Source: Corynebacterium liangguodongii (GTDB taxonomy: Bacteria > Actinomycetota > Actinomycetes > Mycobacteriales > Mycobacteriaceae). From it: a DNA stretch of 64,000 bases. The stretch's first letter is position 1, and the number at the start of each line of letters is the position of its first letter. The position numbers and the translations under genes were made by a program. Of this stretch, positions 47,945 through 58,140 are shown one piece after another. Where the stretch lies: assembly GCF_003070865.1 (NCBI RefSeq), contig NZ_CP026948.1, positions 1,116,001 through 1,180,000 on the forward strand, read 5' to 3'. The notes under the pieces were generated by a model. It searched no databases, was not told the DNA's origin, and saw only the letters and a list, made by a program, of their open reading frames with translations.

Positions 47945-49441
47945 TTACCCCAGAACCTCCGCCGCGACGACGCGCCGCCCCTGCCGACCAGTGATCCGCG
48001 CCCACTCGTCGGGGTTCGCGGTGTTGGGCAGGTCCTCGCTCTCGTCCTGCTCCGCACGCACCGCGGCGCGCATGTGCTCGACAGTCACCCCGCTTGTCGA
48101 CGCCCCCGCGATGTGCTCCTTGATAGCGAGCTTCTTGGCGCGATCGACGATGTTGGCGATCATCGCGCCGGAGACGAAATCGCGGTAGTGGAGCACCTCG
48201 GCGGTACCGTCGACAAGCTCGAGGCGGACGAAGGGGCGAGGTGCGAAAAGGGCGTCGACGGCGGCGTCGATAAGCGCCGGGATGGGCTCCGCGTGCGGGA
48301 CGGAATCGGTGAGGTAGCGGGAGAAGATGTCGCGGGCCTCCTCGCGAGTGGGCCGCGAGACGCGGATCTTGATGTCGAGGCGGCCCGGGCGGAGGATCGC
48401 CGGGTCGATGAGCTCCTCGCGGTTCGTCGCGCCGATGACGATGACGTTGGCGATGCCCTCCACGCCGTCGATCTCCGTGAGCAGCTGCGGCACCACCGTC
48501 GTCTCCATGTCCGAGGACACCCCTGAGCCGCGGGTGCGGAAGATGGACTCCATCTCGTCGAAAAACACGATGACCGGGCGACCATCCGAGGCCAGCTCGC
48601 GGGCGCGCTCGAAGATGAGGCGGATGCGCCGCTCGGTCTCGCCGACGAACTTGTTGAGCAGCTCCGGGCCCTTCACGTTGATGAAGTGGGCGGAGCCGCC
48701 GTCGCCGATCCGGTGAGACAGGGAGTTTGCCACGGCCTTGGCGATGAGCGTTTTGCCGCAACCGGGTGGACCGTAGAGCAAAAGGCCCTTCGGTGGCGCG
48801 AGGTCGTAGTCGCGGTAGAGCTCCGGGTGGGAAAACGGCAGCTCGACGGAGTCCTTGATCGTCTCGATCTGCGATGCGAGACCGCCGATGTCGTCGTAGG
48901 TCACGTCTGGGACCTCCTCGAGAGAGAGCTGGTTGACCTCGGTCTTCGGCACCCGCTCAAAGGCGAAGCCGACACGGGGGTCGAACAGCAGCGTGTCGCC
49001 GGAGCGCGCGGTATCGATTAGCGGCTGCGCGAGGTGGATCAACGACTCCGCGCCCTGCTGGTCCGCCACGACTGCGCGGTCGCGCCCGATGCGCTCGACC
49101 ATCGTGCCGAGCTGCCCGGAATCGTCGAAGCCGCAGGCCTCCACCACGATGGTTCCCTCGCCCAGCCTGACGAGGGCGCCGGGAACGAGGGTGCCGGGCT
49201 CGACGTTGGGTGAGACCTTCACTCTCATTCGCCGGCCCGAGGTGAACACGTCCGCCTCGAGCTTCGTGCGCGAGCCCGAGAGGTAGATCCCGTAGGGGTT
49301 GGCGGGCTCCTCCAGGGACTCGAGCTGCGCGTGCAGGTCCGCCAGTTTGTCCCGGGAGGCTTTCAGCAGCTCGGCGAGGCGCTTGTTGCGCGCCCCCATC
49401 GCCTGGATCTCCCGCTGGAGTTCGCGCATCTCGTTGTCCAT
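47945..49441 (-). CDS. arc: ARC/Mpa, AAA+ ring ATPase of the pupylation pathway
   Basis: A 498-residue AAA+ protein. An N-terminal coiled coil (residues 1-45: [20 protein letters not shown]) recruits Pup, two OB-type domains follow, then a single AAA module with Walker [18 protein letters not shown] near residue 220, Walker [13 protein letters not shown] and the second region of homology [20 protein letters not shown]. It unfolds pupylated proteins. The C-terminus ends VVAAEVLG and lacks the proteasome-docking tail GQYL of mycobacterial Mpa, in keeping with absence of 20S genes. ATG 49441 lies 6 nt after TAGGCT. Confidence 0.94.
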   Translation of the reverse strand: MDNEMRELQREIQAMGARNKRLAELLKASRDKLADLHAQLESLEEPANPYGIYLSGSRTKLEADVFTSGRRMRVKVSPNVEPGTLVPGALVRLGEGTIVVEACGFDDSGQLGTMVERIGRDRAVVADQQGAESLIHLAQPLIDTARSGDTLLFDPRVGFAFERVPKTEVNQLSLEEVPDVTYDDIGGLASQIETIKDSVELPFSHPELYRDYDLAPPKGLLLYGPPGCGKTLIAKAVANSLSHRIGDGGSAHFINVKGPELLNKFVGETERRIRLIFERARELASDGRPVIVFFDEMESIFRTRGSGVSSDMETTVVPQLLTEIDGVEGIANVIVIGATNREELIDPAILRPGRLDIKIRVSRPTREEARDIFSRYLTDSVPHAEPIPALIDAAVDALFAPRPFVRLELVDGTAEVLHYRDFVSGAMIANIVDRAKKLAIKEHIAGASTSGVTVEHMRAAVRAEQDESEDLPNTANPDEWARITGRQGRRVVAAEVLG

Positions 49442-49447
49442 AAGGCC

Positions 49448-49453
49448 AGCCTA
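49448..49453 (-). promoter_or_regulatory. -10 box, leaderless start of arc
   Basis: TAGGCT on the minus strand, 6 nt before ATG 49441, between trmI and arc. Confidence 0.4.
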
Positions 49454-49461
49454 GCGCGGGG

Positions 49462-50355
<894 letters not shown>

Positions 50356-50368
50356 TCAAGCGCTGCGG

Positions 50369-50396
50369 TTGCGTGGTAAACGCCGCGTGGTAGTAT
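50369..50396 (+). promoter_or_regulatory. Promoter of the candidate small RNA
   Basis: TTGCGT (50369-50374), 16-bp spacer, TAGTAT (50391-50396) on the plus strand, pointing into the 207-bp gap between trmI and the M18 peptidase gene (both minus). Expected start near 50403. Confidence 0.4.
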
Positions 50397-50402
50397 CCTC
50401 AG

Positions 50403-50494
50403 CGAAACATAAAATCTGAGTGCGGATCCAGGGGTGATCCGGAAATCGGGGGGTCGGGACCGCCCGTCGACATGGGGGTGTCGGCGGGCGGTTT
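50403..50494 (+). ncRNA. Candidate small RNA with two G-loop hairpins
   Basis: In the 207-bp gap between trmI and the M18 peptidase gene, the plus strand has a promoter-like pair, then a 6-bp hairpin CGGATC-CAGGGGT-GATCCG (50423-50441), a linker with six consecutive G, and a strong hairpin (50459-50492; 14 pairs including one U-G, loop TGGGGG) ending in TTT. No short reading frame with a ribosome-binding site is evident. The minus strand has the matching C-rich loops, faintly like the actinobacterial 6C RNA, but lacks a promoter. Sense and identity are unproven; the second hairpin may simply be a terminator. Confidence 0.35.
50459..50494 (+). terminator. Strong intrinsic-terminator-like hairpin
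   Basis: ACCGCCCG-T-CGACA pairs with TGTCG-G-CGGGCGGT around a TGGGGG loop, with a short T run on the plus strand only. It would end the candidate RNA; on the minus strand it also sits 10 nt after the M18 peptidase stop. Confidence 0.55.
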
Positions 50495-50502
50495 CCGAGG
50501 GA

Positions 50503-51696
50503 CTACTCCCCCGCGAGGAATGATGTGAGCGCGGCGACAAACCATTCCATGTCGCGTCTGTCCGCCTGCTCGCGCGCCGAGTGCATCGACAGCAGCGGCA
50601 CGCCCACGTCGACGGTGGGGATCCCGAGCCTAGTCGAGGAGATCGGCCCGATGGTCGATCCACAGGGCACATCGTTGTGGCCGACGAACGTCTGCACCGG
50701 CACGCCCGCCGCCCGGCAGGCGCGGAGCCACTCCCCCTGCGTCACGGCATCGGAGGCGTAGCGCTGGTTAGCGTTGACCTTGAGCACCGGGCCGCGGCCC
50801 AGCAGCGGCCGGTGGGTGGGATCGTGCTTGTGCGGGTAGTTCGGGTGGACCGAATGCGCGGCGTCGGCGGAGACCGCACGGGAGGCCGAGTAGAAGTCGA
50901 TGGGGTCGCCCACGCTTTCAGCCAACCGTGCCAACACGCGCTCGAGCAGCGGTCCGCCCGCGCCCGTGACGGAGGCCGAGCCGACCTCCTCGTGGTTGAA
51001 AGCGGCGAACACCAGGATGTCCCGGGCGCCTTCCCGCGCGGCGATAAGCGCCTGCACACCGGCCCACACGCTGGTGAGGTTGTCGAGCCGGCCCGCCACG
51101 ATCGCATTCCCCACGATCGTGGCGGGTTGGGTGTCGGCGCAGATCAGCTCGTGGGCGTCGATGCGCTCGGGGGCCACCCCAGCTGCCTCACCAAGTACCT
51201 GGGAAAACGGTCGGTTATCGAAGAGCACCGGCTGGGTGTGGGCCTGCCGGTCAATCTCCGGGGTATCCCCGCGGTAGAGGTGGATGGCGAGGTTAGGCAC
51301 GCGGGCGATCGCGCCGGTGTCGACGAGCCTCTCGGTGCCGTCGGCAAGCACAACGCGTCCGGCGAAGCGGAGGTCGCGGTCGAACCAGCTCGCGAGGATC
51401 GGGCCGCCGTAGACCTCGACGGCGACCTGCTGGAAACCTTCACGCTCAACATCTGGGTGCGGCTTGACCATTAGCCCCGGGGAATCCGTGTGAGCGCCGA
51501 CGAGCCGCACCCGCGGGCGAGGGTTGTCGGGGACCCACCAGGCGATGACCGCCCCGCCGTCGACTACGACGTGCCCGCCGGGGGCGGTGCCGTGATCGGG
51601 GGCGAACCCGGCGTCGGCAAGCATGCGCGCGATGCCACTGGCGGCGTGGAAAGCGGACGGGCTCGCGTCGAGGAACCTGAGAAAGTCGCGAATCAT
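50503..51696 (-). CDS. M18-family aminopeptidase
   Basis: A 397-residue binuclear zinc peptidase (aspartyl-aminopeptidase type). Metal and catalytic segments: RLVGAHTDSPGLMVKPHPDV (His, Asp), FAAFNHEEVGSASVTGAGGP (the Glu pair) and DAAHSVHPNYPHKHDPTHRP plus PCGSTIGPISSTRLGIPTVD with the last His in LSMHSAREQ. It releases N-terminal acidic or other residues; exact specificity is not evident. ATG 51696 lies 6 nt after TAGAGT, and GGAGG also precedes it. It is divergent from the RecB-like gene with overlapping -10 boxes. Confidence 0.88.
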   Translation of the reverse strand: MIRDFLRFLDASPSAFHAASGIARMLADAGFAPDHGTAPGGHVVVDGGAVIAWWVPDNPRPRVRLVGAHTDSPGLMVKPHPDVEREGFQQVAVEVYGGPILASWFDRDLRFAGRVVLADGTERLVDTGAIARVPNLAIHLYRGDTPEIDRQAHTQPVLFDNRPFSQVLGEAAGVAPERIDAHELICADTQPATIVGNAIVAGRLDNLTSVWAGVQALIAAREGARDILVFAAFNHEEVGSASVTGAGGPLLERVLARLAESVGDPIDFYSASRAVSADAAHSVHPNYPHKHDPTHRPLLGRGPVLKVNANQRYASDAVTQGEWLRACRAAGVPVQTFVGHNDVPCGSTIGPISSTRLGIPTVDVGVPLLSMHSAREQADRRDMEWFVAALTSFLAGE

Positions 51697-51702
51697 GCCT
51701 CC

Positions 51703-51712
51703 ACTCTAAGAT
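51703..51712. promoter_or_regulatory. Overlapping divergent -10 boxes (M18 peptidase / RecB-like)
   Basis: ACTCTAAGAT contains TAGAGT on - (51708-51703), 6 nt before ATG 51696, and TAAGAT on + (51707-51712), 10 nt before ATG 51723. They share one TA step, as at 6459 and 30587. Confidence 0.45.
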
Positions 51713-51722
51713 GGTTGTGGTT

Positions 51723-52538
51723 ATGCCGATGAAACCGCTTGCCCTCTCCCCTTCCCGCGCCTCCGACTACACGCAGTGCCCCCTGCTCTACCGGTTTCGG
51801 GCCGTCGACCGTCTTCCGGAACCGTCGACCGAGGCCCAGGTCAAGGGCACGCTTGTGCACGCGGTGCTGGAAGAGATGCATGCCTGGCCGCGCGAGGAGC
51901 GCACCTACCCGGCGGCCGTCAAGCGCCTCAAGCCCGTGTGGGAGCGACTCGTCGAGGCGGACGCCAGCGTTGCCGAACCCGTCGCCGACCTCGAGCAGTT
52001 TCTTATCGACGCCAGAGCGCTCATCAGGGGCTACTTCCAGATGGAAAACCCCCTCGGCTTCGACTCGGCCGCGCAGGAAAAATACGTCGAGGCGGTGCTG
52101 CCGAACGGCGTGCCCGTGCGGGGATTCATCGACCGGATCGATGTCGCCCCGACCGGCGAGGTCCGCGTCGTCGATTACAAGACGGGCAAAAAGCCGCAGC
52201 CGCGCTATTCGGGTGACGCGCAGTTCCAAATGCGGTTCTACGCGCTCGTCTACTGGCGCCTCTTCGGCACCATCCCGGACCAGCTGCGGCTGATGTACCT
52301 CAAGGTCGCCGATTCGATGTTCCTGAGCCCCTCGCGCGAAGAACTCGAGTACTTCGAGCGCGACTTGGGCGAGTTGTGGGCCAAGATCGAGTCGGACGGG
52401 CGCGCGGGCACGTTCCGGCCGAAAACCTCGAAGCTGTGCGGCTGGTGCCACTTCCAATCCATCTGCCCCGCCTTCGGCGGAACCCCACCGGACTACCCGG
52501 GCTGGCCGGGCAGCGCGGCGGAACCCAGCGAAGACTAA
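51723..52538 (+). CDS. RecB-family (PD-(D/E)XK) nuclease
   Basis: A 271-residue single-domain Cas4/RecB-type exonuclease. Signatures: LALSPSRASDYTQCPLLYRF (first Cys), VKGTLVHAVLEEMHAWP, FIDRIDVAPTGEVRVVDYKT GKKP (the D...DYKTGK core, split here for length) and the C-terminal Cys cluster KLCGWCHFQSICPAF. The four Cys suggest an iron-sulfur cluster, as in AddB/Cas4. The Mycobacterium orthologue (Rv2119 type) also sits next to trmI. In-frame starts at 51711, 51717 and 51729 are possible; 51723 fits the -10 box best. The stop interlocks with that of fhs (CTAA). Confidence 0.87.
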   Translation: MPMKPLALSPSRASDYTQCPLLYRFRAVDRLPEPSTEAQVKGTLVHAVLEEMHAWPREERTYPAAVKRLKPVWERLVEADASVAEPVADLEQFLIDARALIRGYFQMENPLGFDSAAQEKYVEAVLPNGVPVRGFIDRIDVAPTGEVRVVDYKTGKKPQPRYSGDAQFQMRFYALVYWRLFGTIPDQLRLMYLKVADSMFLSPSREELEYFERDLGELWAKIESDGRAGTFRPKTSKLCGWCHFQSICPAFGGTPPDYPGWPGSAAEPSED

Positions 52539-54211
52539 AACAGCCCGGAGATCACGCCGTTCGCGTCAACGTCGATGTTTTCCGCCGCGGGCTTCTTCGG
52601 CAGGCCGGGCATGGTCATGACATCGCCGGTCAGCGCGAGCACGAAGCCGGCGCCGGTGCGCGGGATGAGGCTGCGCACGTGCAGGGTGTGGCCCTCCGGG
52701 GCACCGAGCGCGGTGGGGTCGTCGCTGAACGAATACTGCGTCTTCGAGATGCACACCGGCAGCGTGTCCAGGCCGTTGTCTTTGAGCATCTGCAGGTCTT
52801 TGAGCGCCGCGTTCGAGTACTGCACATCCGCGGCGCGGTAGATCTCGGTGGCGATGGTCTCGATGGAGCGCTCGACGCCCTTTGCCGGGTCATAGAGCGG
52901 GTGGGAGGAACCTTGGGCAAGCTTATCGACGACCAGGTTCGCCAAATCGATCGCGCCATCGCCACCCTTGGCCCAGGCCTCAACCTCCGCCAGGGCAACC
53001 CCGTGCTCCTCCGCCCAGTCGCGCATGAACTCTCGCTCGGCGTCCGTATCGCTGGTAAACAGGTTGAGGGCGACGACCGGGCTCACCCCAAACTTAGAGA
53101 CGTTGTCCACGTGGCGCTCGAGGTTAGCCACACCCCGGCGAAGCGCCTCGACGTTTTCCTCCGTGAGCTTGTCCTTGGCCACGCCGCCGTTGTACTTCAA
53201 GGAGCGGATGGTGGCCACGATGACCGCGCCGGCGACATCGAGGCCAGCGTATCGGGCCTTGATGTCGAAGAACTTCTCCGCCCCGAGGTCCGAGCCGAAG
53301 CCCGCCTCGGTGACGACGATGTCGGCGATGCGCTGGGCCGTGCGGGTGGCGGTGATCGTGTTGCAGCCGTGCGCGATGTTGGCAAACGGGCCGCCGTGCA
53401 CCAGCGCGGGGGTCCCGCCGAGCGTTTGCACCAGGTTCGGCTTGATGGCGTCGACAAGCAGCGCGGCCATCGCGCCCTGCGCGCCGAGGTCTCCGGCGGT
53501 TACGGGGACCTTGTCGTAGTTAAGGCCGATGGTGATGCGCGCGAGGCGCTCCTTCAAGTCTGCGAGGTCCGTGGCCAGGCAGACGATTGCCATGACCTCA
53601 GATGCGGCGGTGATGGAGAACCCGGCCTGCATCGGGGTGCCATCGGCGGGAGCGCCGAGGCCGGTGACGACGCTGCGCAGGGAGCGGTCGTTGACGTCGA
53701 GGCATCGCGCCCACGTCACCCGCCGCGGGTCGATGCCGAGCGCGTTGCCCTGGTGGATGTGGTTGTCGATGAGGGCGGCGAGCGTGTTGTTTGCCGCGGT
53801 GATCGCATGGAAATCACCCGTGAAATGGAGGTTGATGTTCTCCATCGGGACGACCTGGGCGTATCCGCCGCCGGCTGCCCCGCCCTTGATGCCCATCACC
53901 GGGCCCAGGGAGGGCTCGCGCAGCGCCACGGCGGAGCGCTTGCCGATCTTCGCCAGGGCATCCGCAAGCCCAATGAGGACGGTGGACTTGCCCTCCCCTG
54001 CCGGGGTGGGCGAGACGCCGGTGACGAGCACGACCGATCCGGTGGGTTCGTGTGCGAGCGAACCGGTGTCGACCTTGGCCATGTACTTGCCGTACGGGAT
54101 CAACGCGTCTTCGGTGATCCCGGCCTTGGCCGCGATATCGGTGATGGGAGCGAGCGTGTGGGCTTGGGCAATGTCGACGTCGGTTTTCACGTCGGTGTTT
54201 TTGGTAGCCAT
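52535..54211 (-). CDS. fhs: Formate-tetrahydrofolate ligase
   Basis: A 558-residue FTHFS that makes 10-formyl-THF from formate, THF and ATP. Key motifs: VTGVSPTPAGEGKSTVLIGL (P-loop), LREPSLGPVMGIKGGAAGGG (folate site), GGTPALVHGGPFANIAHGCN and EAGFGSDLGAEKFFDIK. ATG 54211 is chosen because TACTCT ends 7 nt upstream; the frame extends 20 more codons into dcu. The start region is almost identical to that of helY. Confidence 0.96.
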   Translation of the reverse strand: MATKNTDVKTDVDIAQAHTLAPITDIAAKAGITEDALIPYGKYMAKVDTGSLAHEPTGSVVLVTGVSPTPAGEGKSTVLIGLADALAKIGKRSAVALREPSLGPVMGIKGGAAGGGYAQVVPMENINLHFTGDFHAITAANNTLAALIDNHIHQGNALGIDPRRVTWARCLDVNDRSLRSVVTGLGAPADGTPMQAGFSITAASEVMAIVCLATDLADLKERLARITIGLNYDKVPVTAGDLGAQGAMAALLVDAIKPNLVQTLGGTPALVHGGPFANIAHGCNTITATRTAQRIADIVVTEAGFGSDLGAEKFFDIKARYAGLDVAGAVIVATIRSLKYNGGVAKDKLTEENVEALRRGVANLERHVDNVSKFGVSPVVALNLFTSDTDAEREFMRDWAEEHGVALAEVEAWAKGGDGAIDLANLVVDKLAQGSSHPLYDPAKGVERSIETIATEIYRAADVQYSNAALKDLQMLKDNGLDTLPVCISKTQYSFSDDPTALGAPEGHTLHVRSLIPRTGAGFVLALTGDVMTMPGLPKKPAAENIDVDANGVISGLF

Positions 54212-54216
54212 ACACC

Positions 54217-55527
54217 CTAGAGTACAAGCGTTCCGATGCCGTACCCGAGGATCACGGATACCGTGATGCACACGACACCCGGAATGAGGAACGGGTGGTT
54301 AAAGACGAACTTGCCGATGCGGGTCGACCCAGTATCGTCCATCTCAACCGCGGCAAGCAGCGTCGGGTAGGTCGGCAGAACGAAAAGCGCGGAAACGGCG
54401 GGAAAAGCGGCGACGGCCGTCAGCGGGCTTACGCCCATGGCAAGTGCGGCCGGGATGAGAGCCTTTGCCGTCGCCGCCTGCGAATACAACAGGCACGCAG
54501 CGAAGAACAGGACAATGGCGAGCAGCCAAGGCTGCGTTGTGAGCACGCCACCGGCGATGCTTTGAATACTCTCTAAATAGTGGTTGATAAACGTCGTGCC
54601 TAGCCATGCGACCCCGAGCACGCAGACCGAGGCCGACATGCCGGAGCGGAAGACCTGGGTGTTGAGCACCTCACCGGCGCTACGGCGCGAAACGAGGACA
54701 ATGGCCGCGGCGGAGGCGAGCATGATTGCCATGATGGCTTCGTTGCGCGGAACGTTCGGCTCGGTGATGAGGCCAACCTGCTCAGAAATTGCCGTGGCGT
54801 AGCACATCACCGCGACGATGGCGGCGAAGAAAATCCCCACCGACGCCTTCGCGCTACGCGTCGCGGATCGTTTCGCGGCGGGCACCGGAGGAGTAACGAG
54901 CCCAGCGTTGAGCCTCCCGAGGTAGACAGGGTCGTCTTCGAGCTCTGCGCCTAAGCGGTTGGCGACCCACGCGGTTGGTAGCAGCGCGAGAAACGTCGCC
55001 GGGATGCTCACGGCGAGCACCTGGAGGTAGCCGACTCCAAGAGGTTCGAGAATGGAGGCCATAAACACCACCGCGGCCGAAATCGGCGAGGCGACGATGC
55101 CCATCTGAGAGGCGATGACCGCGGCGGAGAGGGGGCGAGAGGGGCGAACGCGGCCTTCTTTGGCCACTTCAACGATCACCGGGAGGGTGGAGAAGGCCGT
55201 GTGACCTGTGCCCGCAAACACCGTCATCGACCACGTCACCACAGGCGCGAGAAAAGTGACTCGCCGCGGATTGCGGCGCAGCGCGCGTCCGGCGACATCC
55301 ACCAGGAAGTCCATCCCGCCGGCGAGCTGCATTGCCGAAATCGCGGCAATCACGCACATGATGATGCCGATGACGTCGAAAGGAATGTCTTCGGCGGTGA
55401 CGCTGACCCCGGTCAGCCCCAGCAGGATGACGCCGAGGCCCCCGGCGAAACCAATCGCGATTGATCCCATCCGCGCGCCGAGGACGATCGCGCCGAAGAG
55501 GATGAGGAGGTGAACAGCAACGAGCAA
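54217..55527 (-). CDS. dcu: Anaerobic C4-dicarboxylate transporter, DcuA/DcuB type
   Basis: A 436-residue transporter with about ten to twelve membrane helices. It exchanges fumarate, malate, aspartate and succinate. Typical parts are VHLLILFGAIVLGARMGSIA at the start, VTWSMTVFAGTGHTAFSTLP in the middle and AVSALFVLPTYPTLLAAVEM near the end. It sits directly after aspA, so aspartate uptake, deamination to fumarate and succinate/fumarate exchange can work together under low oxygen. The frame opens with TTG 55527, supported by GAGGA about 5 nt upstream. Confidence 0.92.
   Translation of the reverse strand: MLVAVHLLILFGAIVLGARMGSIAIGFAGGLGVILLGLTGVSVTAEDIPFDVIGIIMCVIAAISAMQLAGGMDFLVDVAGRALRRNPRRVTFLAPVVTWSMTVFAGTGHTAFSTLPVIVEVAKEGRVRPSRPLSAAVIASQMGIVASPISAAVVFMASILEPLGVGYLQVLAVSIPATFLALLPTAWVANRLGAELEDDPVYLGRLNAGLVTPPVPAAKRSATRSAKASVGIFFAAIVAVMCYATAISEQVGLITEPNVPRNEAIMAIMLASAAAIVLVSRRSAGEVLNTQVFRSGMSASVCVLGVAWLGTTFINHYLESIQSIAGGVLTTQPWLLAIVLFFAACLLYSQAATAKALIPAALAMGVSPLTAVAAFPAVSALFVLPTYPTLLAAVEMDDTGSTRIGKFVFNHPFLIPGVVCITVSVILGYGIGTLVL
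54219..54224 (-). promoter_or_regulatory. -10 box of fhs at the dcu stop codon
   Basis: TACTCT on the minus strand, 7 nt before ATG 54211; its last T is the first base of the dcu TAG stop. The 17-mer GTACTCTAGGGTGTATG differs from the helY start by one base. Confidence 0.5.
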
Positions 55528-55536
55528 GACAATCCT

Positions 55537-56967
55537 CTAGGCGCCGCTCTCGTCGAGGTAGAGGCGGCCCTTGAATTCTGGGTGCATGAGGTTTTCCTTG
55601 CACAAGATGCGGTCGAGTTCCTCTTCGGTCAAAAGCCCCTTCTCCACCACCAGCTCGCGGACCCCGCGTCCGGTGCGGGCGGCCTCCTTGCCGATGATGT
55701 CGCCGTTGTGGTGCCCGATCACCGGGTTGAGGTAGGTGATGATGCCGATGGAGTTGTTCACGTATGCCTCGCACACCTCGCGATTGGCCGTGATCCCGGT
55801 CACGCACTTCTCCCGCAGGGTGCGCGCGGCGTTGCCGAGGAGCTTGACCGAGCCGAAAAGCGCCTGGCCGATGACCGGCTCCATCACGTTGAGCTGGAGC
55901 TGACCGGCTTCAGCCGCCATCGAGACCGTGACGTCGTTGCCAAAGACCTTGAAGCAGACCTGGTTGACCACCTCGGGGATGACCGGATTGACCTTGGCGG
56001 GCATGATCGAGGATCCGGCCTGCCGCTCGGGCAGGTTGATCTCGTTGAGCCCAGCGCGCGGCCCGGACGACAGCAGGCGCAGGTCGTTGCAAATCTTGGA
56101 GAGCTTCATCGCGGCGCGTTTAATCGCCGAGTGCATCATGACGTAGCCGCCCGTATCGGAGGTCGCCTCGATGAGGTCCGGGGAAGCCTGGATGTCAAGG
56201 CCCGTGACCTCCCGCAACGCGGCGACGACCTGGTCGCGGTAGCCGTTGGGAGTGTTGATCCCGGTACCGATCGCGGTGGCCCCAAGGTTGATCTCCAGCA
56301 GGGCGTTCGCCGCGGTCGAGATCGTGCGCTGTTCCTCAGCCAGGTTGGACCCGAAGGCGGTGAACTCCTGCCCAAGCGTCATCGGTACAGCGTCTTGGAG
56401 CTGCGTGCGGCCCATCTTGATGATGTCGTTGAACTCGTCGCCCTTGGCCCGAAACGCCTTCTGCAGCTCGTCGAGCTCGACCAGCAGGTTCTGTACGGAG
56501 TAGTAGACGCCGAGGCGGAAACCGGTTGGGTACGCGTCGTTGGTGGATTGGGACATGTTGACGTCGTCGTTCGGGTTGATGAGGTCGTAGCTGCCCTTGG
56601 GCTCGCCCAGGTGCTCGAGGGCGAGGTTGGCAATGACCTCGTTGACGTTCATGTTGACCGATGTTCCCGCCCCGCCCTGGTAGACATCGATCGGGAACTG
56701 ATCCATGCAGCGCCCGCCCTGGAGGACCTCATCGCAGGCCCACATGATGGCCTCCGCCTTTACCTTGGGCAAGACGTGCAGCCTGCGGTTCGCCATCGCC
56801 GCGGCTTTCTTCACCTGCACCATGCCGCGGATGAAATCCGGCAGGTCATTAATCTTCGTCCCGGAGATCTGGAAATTATCCACGGCCCTCATCGTGTGGA
56901 CGCCGTAGTAGACATCGCCGGGCACTTCCATCGTCCCGAGCAGGTCCTCTTCAATACGCGTTGCCAT
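55537..56967 (-). CDS. aspA: Aspartate ammonia-lyase (aspartase)
   Basis: A 476-residue aspartase/fumarase-superfamily enzyme converting L-aspartate to fumarate and ammonia. The signature [20 protein letters not shown] (SS loop) is intact, as are [20 protein letters not shown] and [16 protein letters not shown]. It matches aspartase rather than fumarase C in the N-terminal [23 protein letters not shown] 56967 lies 7 nt after TATGCT; an in-frame ATG at 56979 overlaps that box. In tandem with dcu. Confidence 0.95.
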   Translation of the reverse strand: MATRIEEDLLGTMEVPGDVYYGVHTMRAVDNFQISGTKINDLPDFIRGMVQVKKAAAMANRRLHVLPKVKAEAIMWACDEVLQGGRCMDQFPIDVYQGGAGTSVNMNVNEVIANLALEHLGEPKGSYDLINPNDDVNMSQSTNDAYPTGFRLGVYYSVQNLLVELDELQKAFRAKGDEFNDIIKMGRTQLQDAVPMTLGQEFTAFGSNLAEEQRTISTAANALLEINLGATAIGTGINTPNGYRDQVVAALREVTGLDIQASPDLIEATSDTGGYVMMHSAIKRAAMKLSKICNDLRLLSSGPRAGLNEINLPERQAGSSIMPAKVNPVIPEVVNQVCFKVFGNDVTVSMAAEAGQLQLNVMEPVIGQALFGSVKLLGNAARTLREKCVTGITANREVCEAYVNNSIGIITYLNPVIGHHNGDIIGKEAARTGRGVRELVVEKGLLTEEELDRILCKENLMHPEFKGRLYLDESGA

Positions 56968-56974
56968 GCCCCCG

Positions 56975-56980
56975 AGCATA
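56975..56980 (-). promoter_or_regulatory. -10 box, leaderless start of aspA-dcu
   Basis: TATGCT on the minus strand, 7 nt before ATG 56967, just after the hisG stop. Confidence 0.4.
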
Positions 56981-56989
56981 CCTGCGCGC

Positions 56990-57850
56990 TTAAAGGCGGG
57001 CGATGCGTAGCTCGGTGGCCAAAATCCCCTCTGCGCCGGCCGCGGCGAGCTGGTCCATCGCCTGGTTGACCTTCTTCCTCGGCACCATAGCCCGCACGGC
57101 GACCCATCCCTCCCGCGAGAGCGGGGAGACGGTGGGGCCCGTAATACCCGGGGTGAGCGCGCAGGCGCGCTCGAGGTTCTCGCGCGCGACGTTGTAGTCG
57201 ACCATGAGGAAGTTCTGCGCGTTGAGGATTCCGCGGATGCGCCCCAGCAGCACCTCCTGCTCGTCGGTGGGGGCCGCGCCGCGGCGCCGGATCACCACCG
57301 CCTCGCTGGAGACGATCGGCTCGCCGAACGGCGCCAACCCCTGCTGGCGCAGCGTCGCGCCCGTGGACACGACATCGGCGATGACGTCCGCGACGCCAAG
57401 CTTGATGGAGATCTCGACCGCTCCGTCGAGGCGGATGACCTCGCTCGGGGTGACGCCGTGGCGGGCGAGGTAGTCGGACACTAGGTGGGGGTAGGAGGTG
57501 GCTACCCGCTTGCCTTCGATGCCTTCAACCGTCCAGGATTGTTCCGCCGGGGCGGCGAAGCGGAACGTCGAGGAACCGAAACCGAGCGGCATGACCTCCT
57601 CCACGTCCGCCCGCGAGTCTGCGGCAAGGTCGCGGCCGGTAATCCCGAGGTCGAGGTGGCCCTGGGCGACGTAGATGGCGATATCTTTCGGCCGCAGGAA
57701 GTAGAACTCTACCCCGTTGGGCTCGTCGACCACGTTGAGCGCCTTGTTCACGCCGCGGCCCTTATAACCGGCCTCCTTAAGCACCTCGAGGGCCTTCTCG
57801 GAGAGGGATCCCTTGTTAGGCACAGCGACTTTGATCATGGGGTTGATCAT
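56990..57850 (-). CDS. hisG: ATP phosphoribosyltransferase (long form)
   Basis: A 286-residue long-form HisG, first enzyme of histidine synthesis, feedback-inhibited by histidine through its C-terminal ACT-like domain (about residues 205-286). Catalytic part: [20 protein letters not shown], then [20 protein letters not shown] and the PRPP motif [25 protein letters not shown] precedes ATG 57850. It is 12 nt after hisE, and the two form the usual actinobacterial hisEG pair. Confidence 0.96.
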   Translation of the reverse strand: MINPMIKVAVPNKGSLSEKALEVLKEAGYKGRGVNKALNVVDEPNGVEFYFLRPKDIAIYVAQGHLDLGITGRDLAADSRADVEEVMPLGFGSSTFRFAAPAEQSWTVEGIEGKRVATSYPHLVSDYLARHGVTPSEVIRLDGAVEISIKLGVADVIADVVSTGATLRQQGLAPFGEPIVSSEAVVIRRRGAAPTDEQEVLLGRIRGILNAQNFLMVDYNVARENLERACALTPGITGPTVSPLSREGWVAVRAMVPRKKVNQAMDQLAAAGAEGILATELRIARL

Positions 57851-57862
57851 GGTGGCTCTTCC

Positions 57863-58126
57863 TTAGAGGTACTTGTAGATATCGTCCGGGGTCAGGCCGC
57901 GCTTGACCATCATCACCTGCGTCCAATAGATGAGCTGGCTCATCTCCTCGGCCAGCTCGGCGTCAGATTGGTACTCTGAGGCCAGCCAGACCTCGCCGGC
58001 CTCCTCGATGATCTTCTTGCCAATGAAATGCTCGCCGGCGTCGAGGGCCTTCACCGTCGAAGAATCGGCCGGCCGGGAGGCGGCCTTAGCGGTAAGTTCC
58101 GCAAAAAGATCGTCGAAGTTTTTCAC
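57863..58126 (-). CDS. hisE: Phosphoribosyl-ATP pyrophosphatase
   Basis: An 87-residue stand-alone HisE, the second step of histidine synthesis. The MazG-like helical fold shows [20 protein letters not shown], whose Glu residues bind Mg2+, and [23 protein letters not shown] 58126 lies 8 nt after TAGAGT, and that hexamer starts with the stop codon of the upstream HAD gene, so hisEG may have its own leaderless promoter there. Confidence 0.94.
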   Translation of the reverse strand: MKNFDDLFAELTAKAASRPADSSTVKALDAGEHFIGKKIIEEAGEVWLASEYQSDAELAEEMSQLIYWTQVMMVKRGLTPDDIYKYL

Positions 58127-58134
58127 AGCGTACT

Positions 58135-58140
58135 ACTCTA
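58135..58140 (-). promoter_or_regulatory. -10 box of hisE made from the HAD gene stop codon
   Basis: TAGAGT on the minus strand; its TAG is the in-frame stop of the HAD gene. GTG 58126 follows after 8 nt. Confidence 0.4.

Noticed and set aside
50403..50500. 6C RNA on the minus strand
   Set aside because: The minus-strand loops are C-rich, but have fewer than six C each and no promoter is visible; the known corynebacterial 6C locus has other neighbours.
52376..54220. 614-codon plus-strand open frame opposite fhs
   Set aside because: It mirrors a strongly conserved enzyme, shows no recognisable motifs and has the Arg/Gly/Asp-rich composition typical of antisense frames in high-G+C DNA.
55510..57069. 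519-codon plus-strand open frame opposite aspA
   Set aside because: Antisense shadow of aspartase with no motif support.
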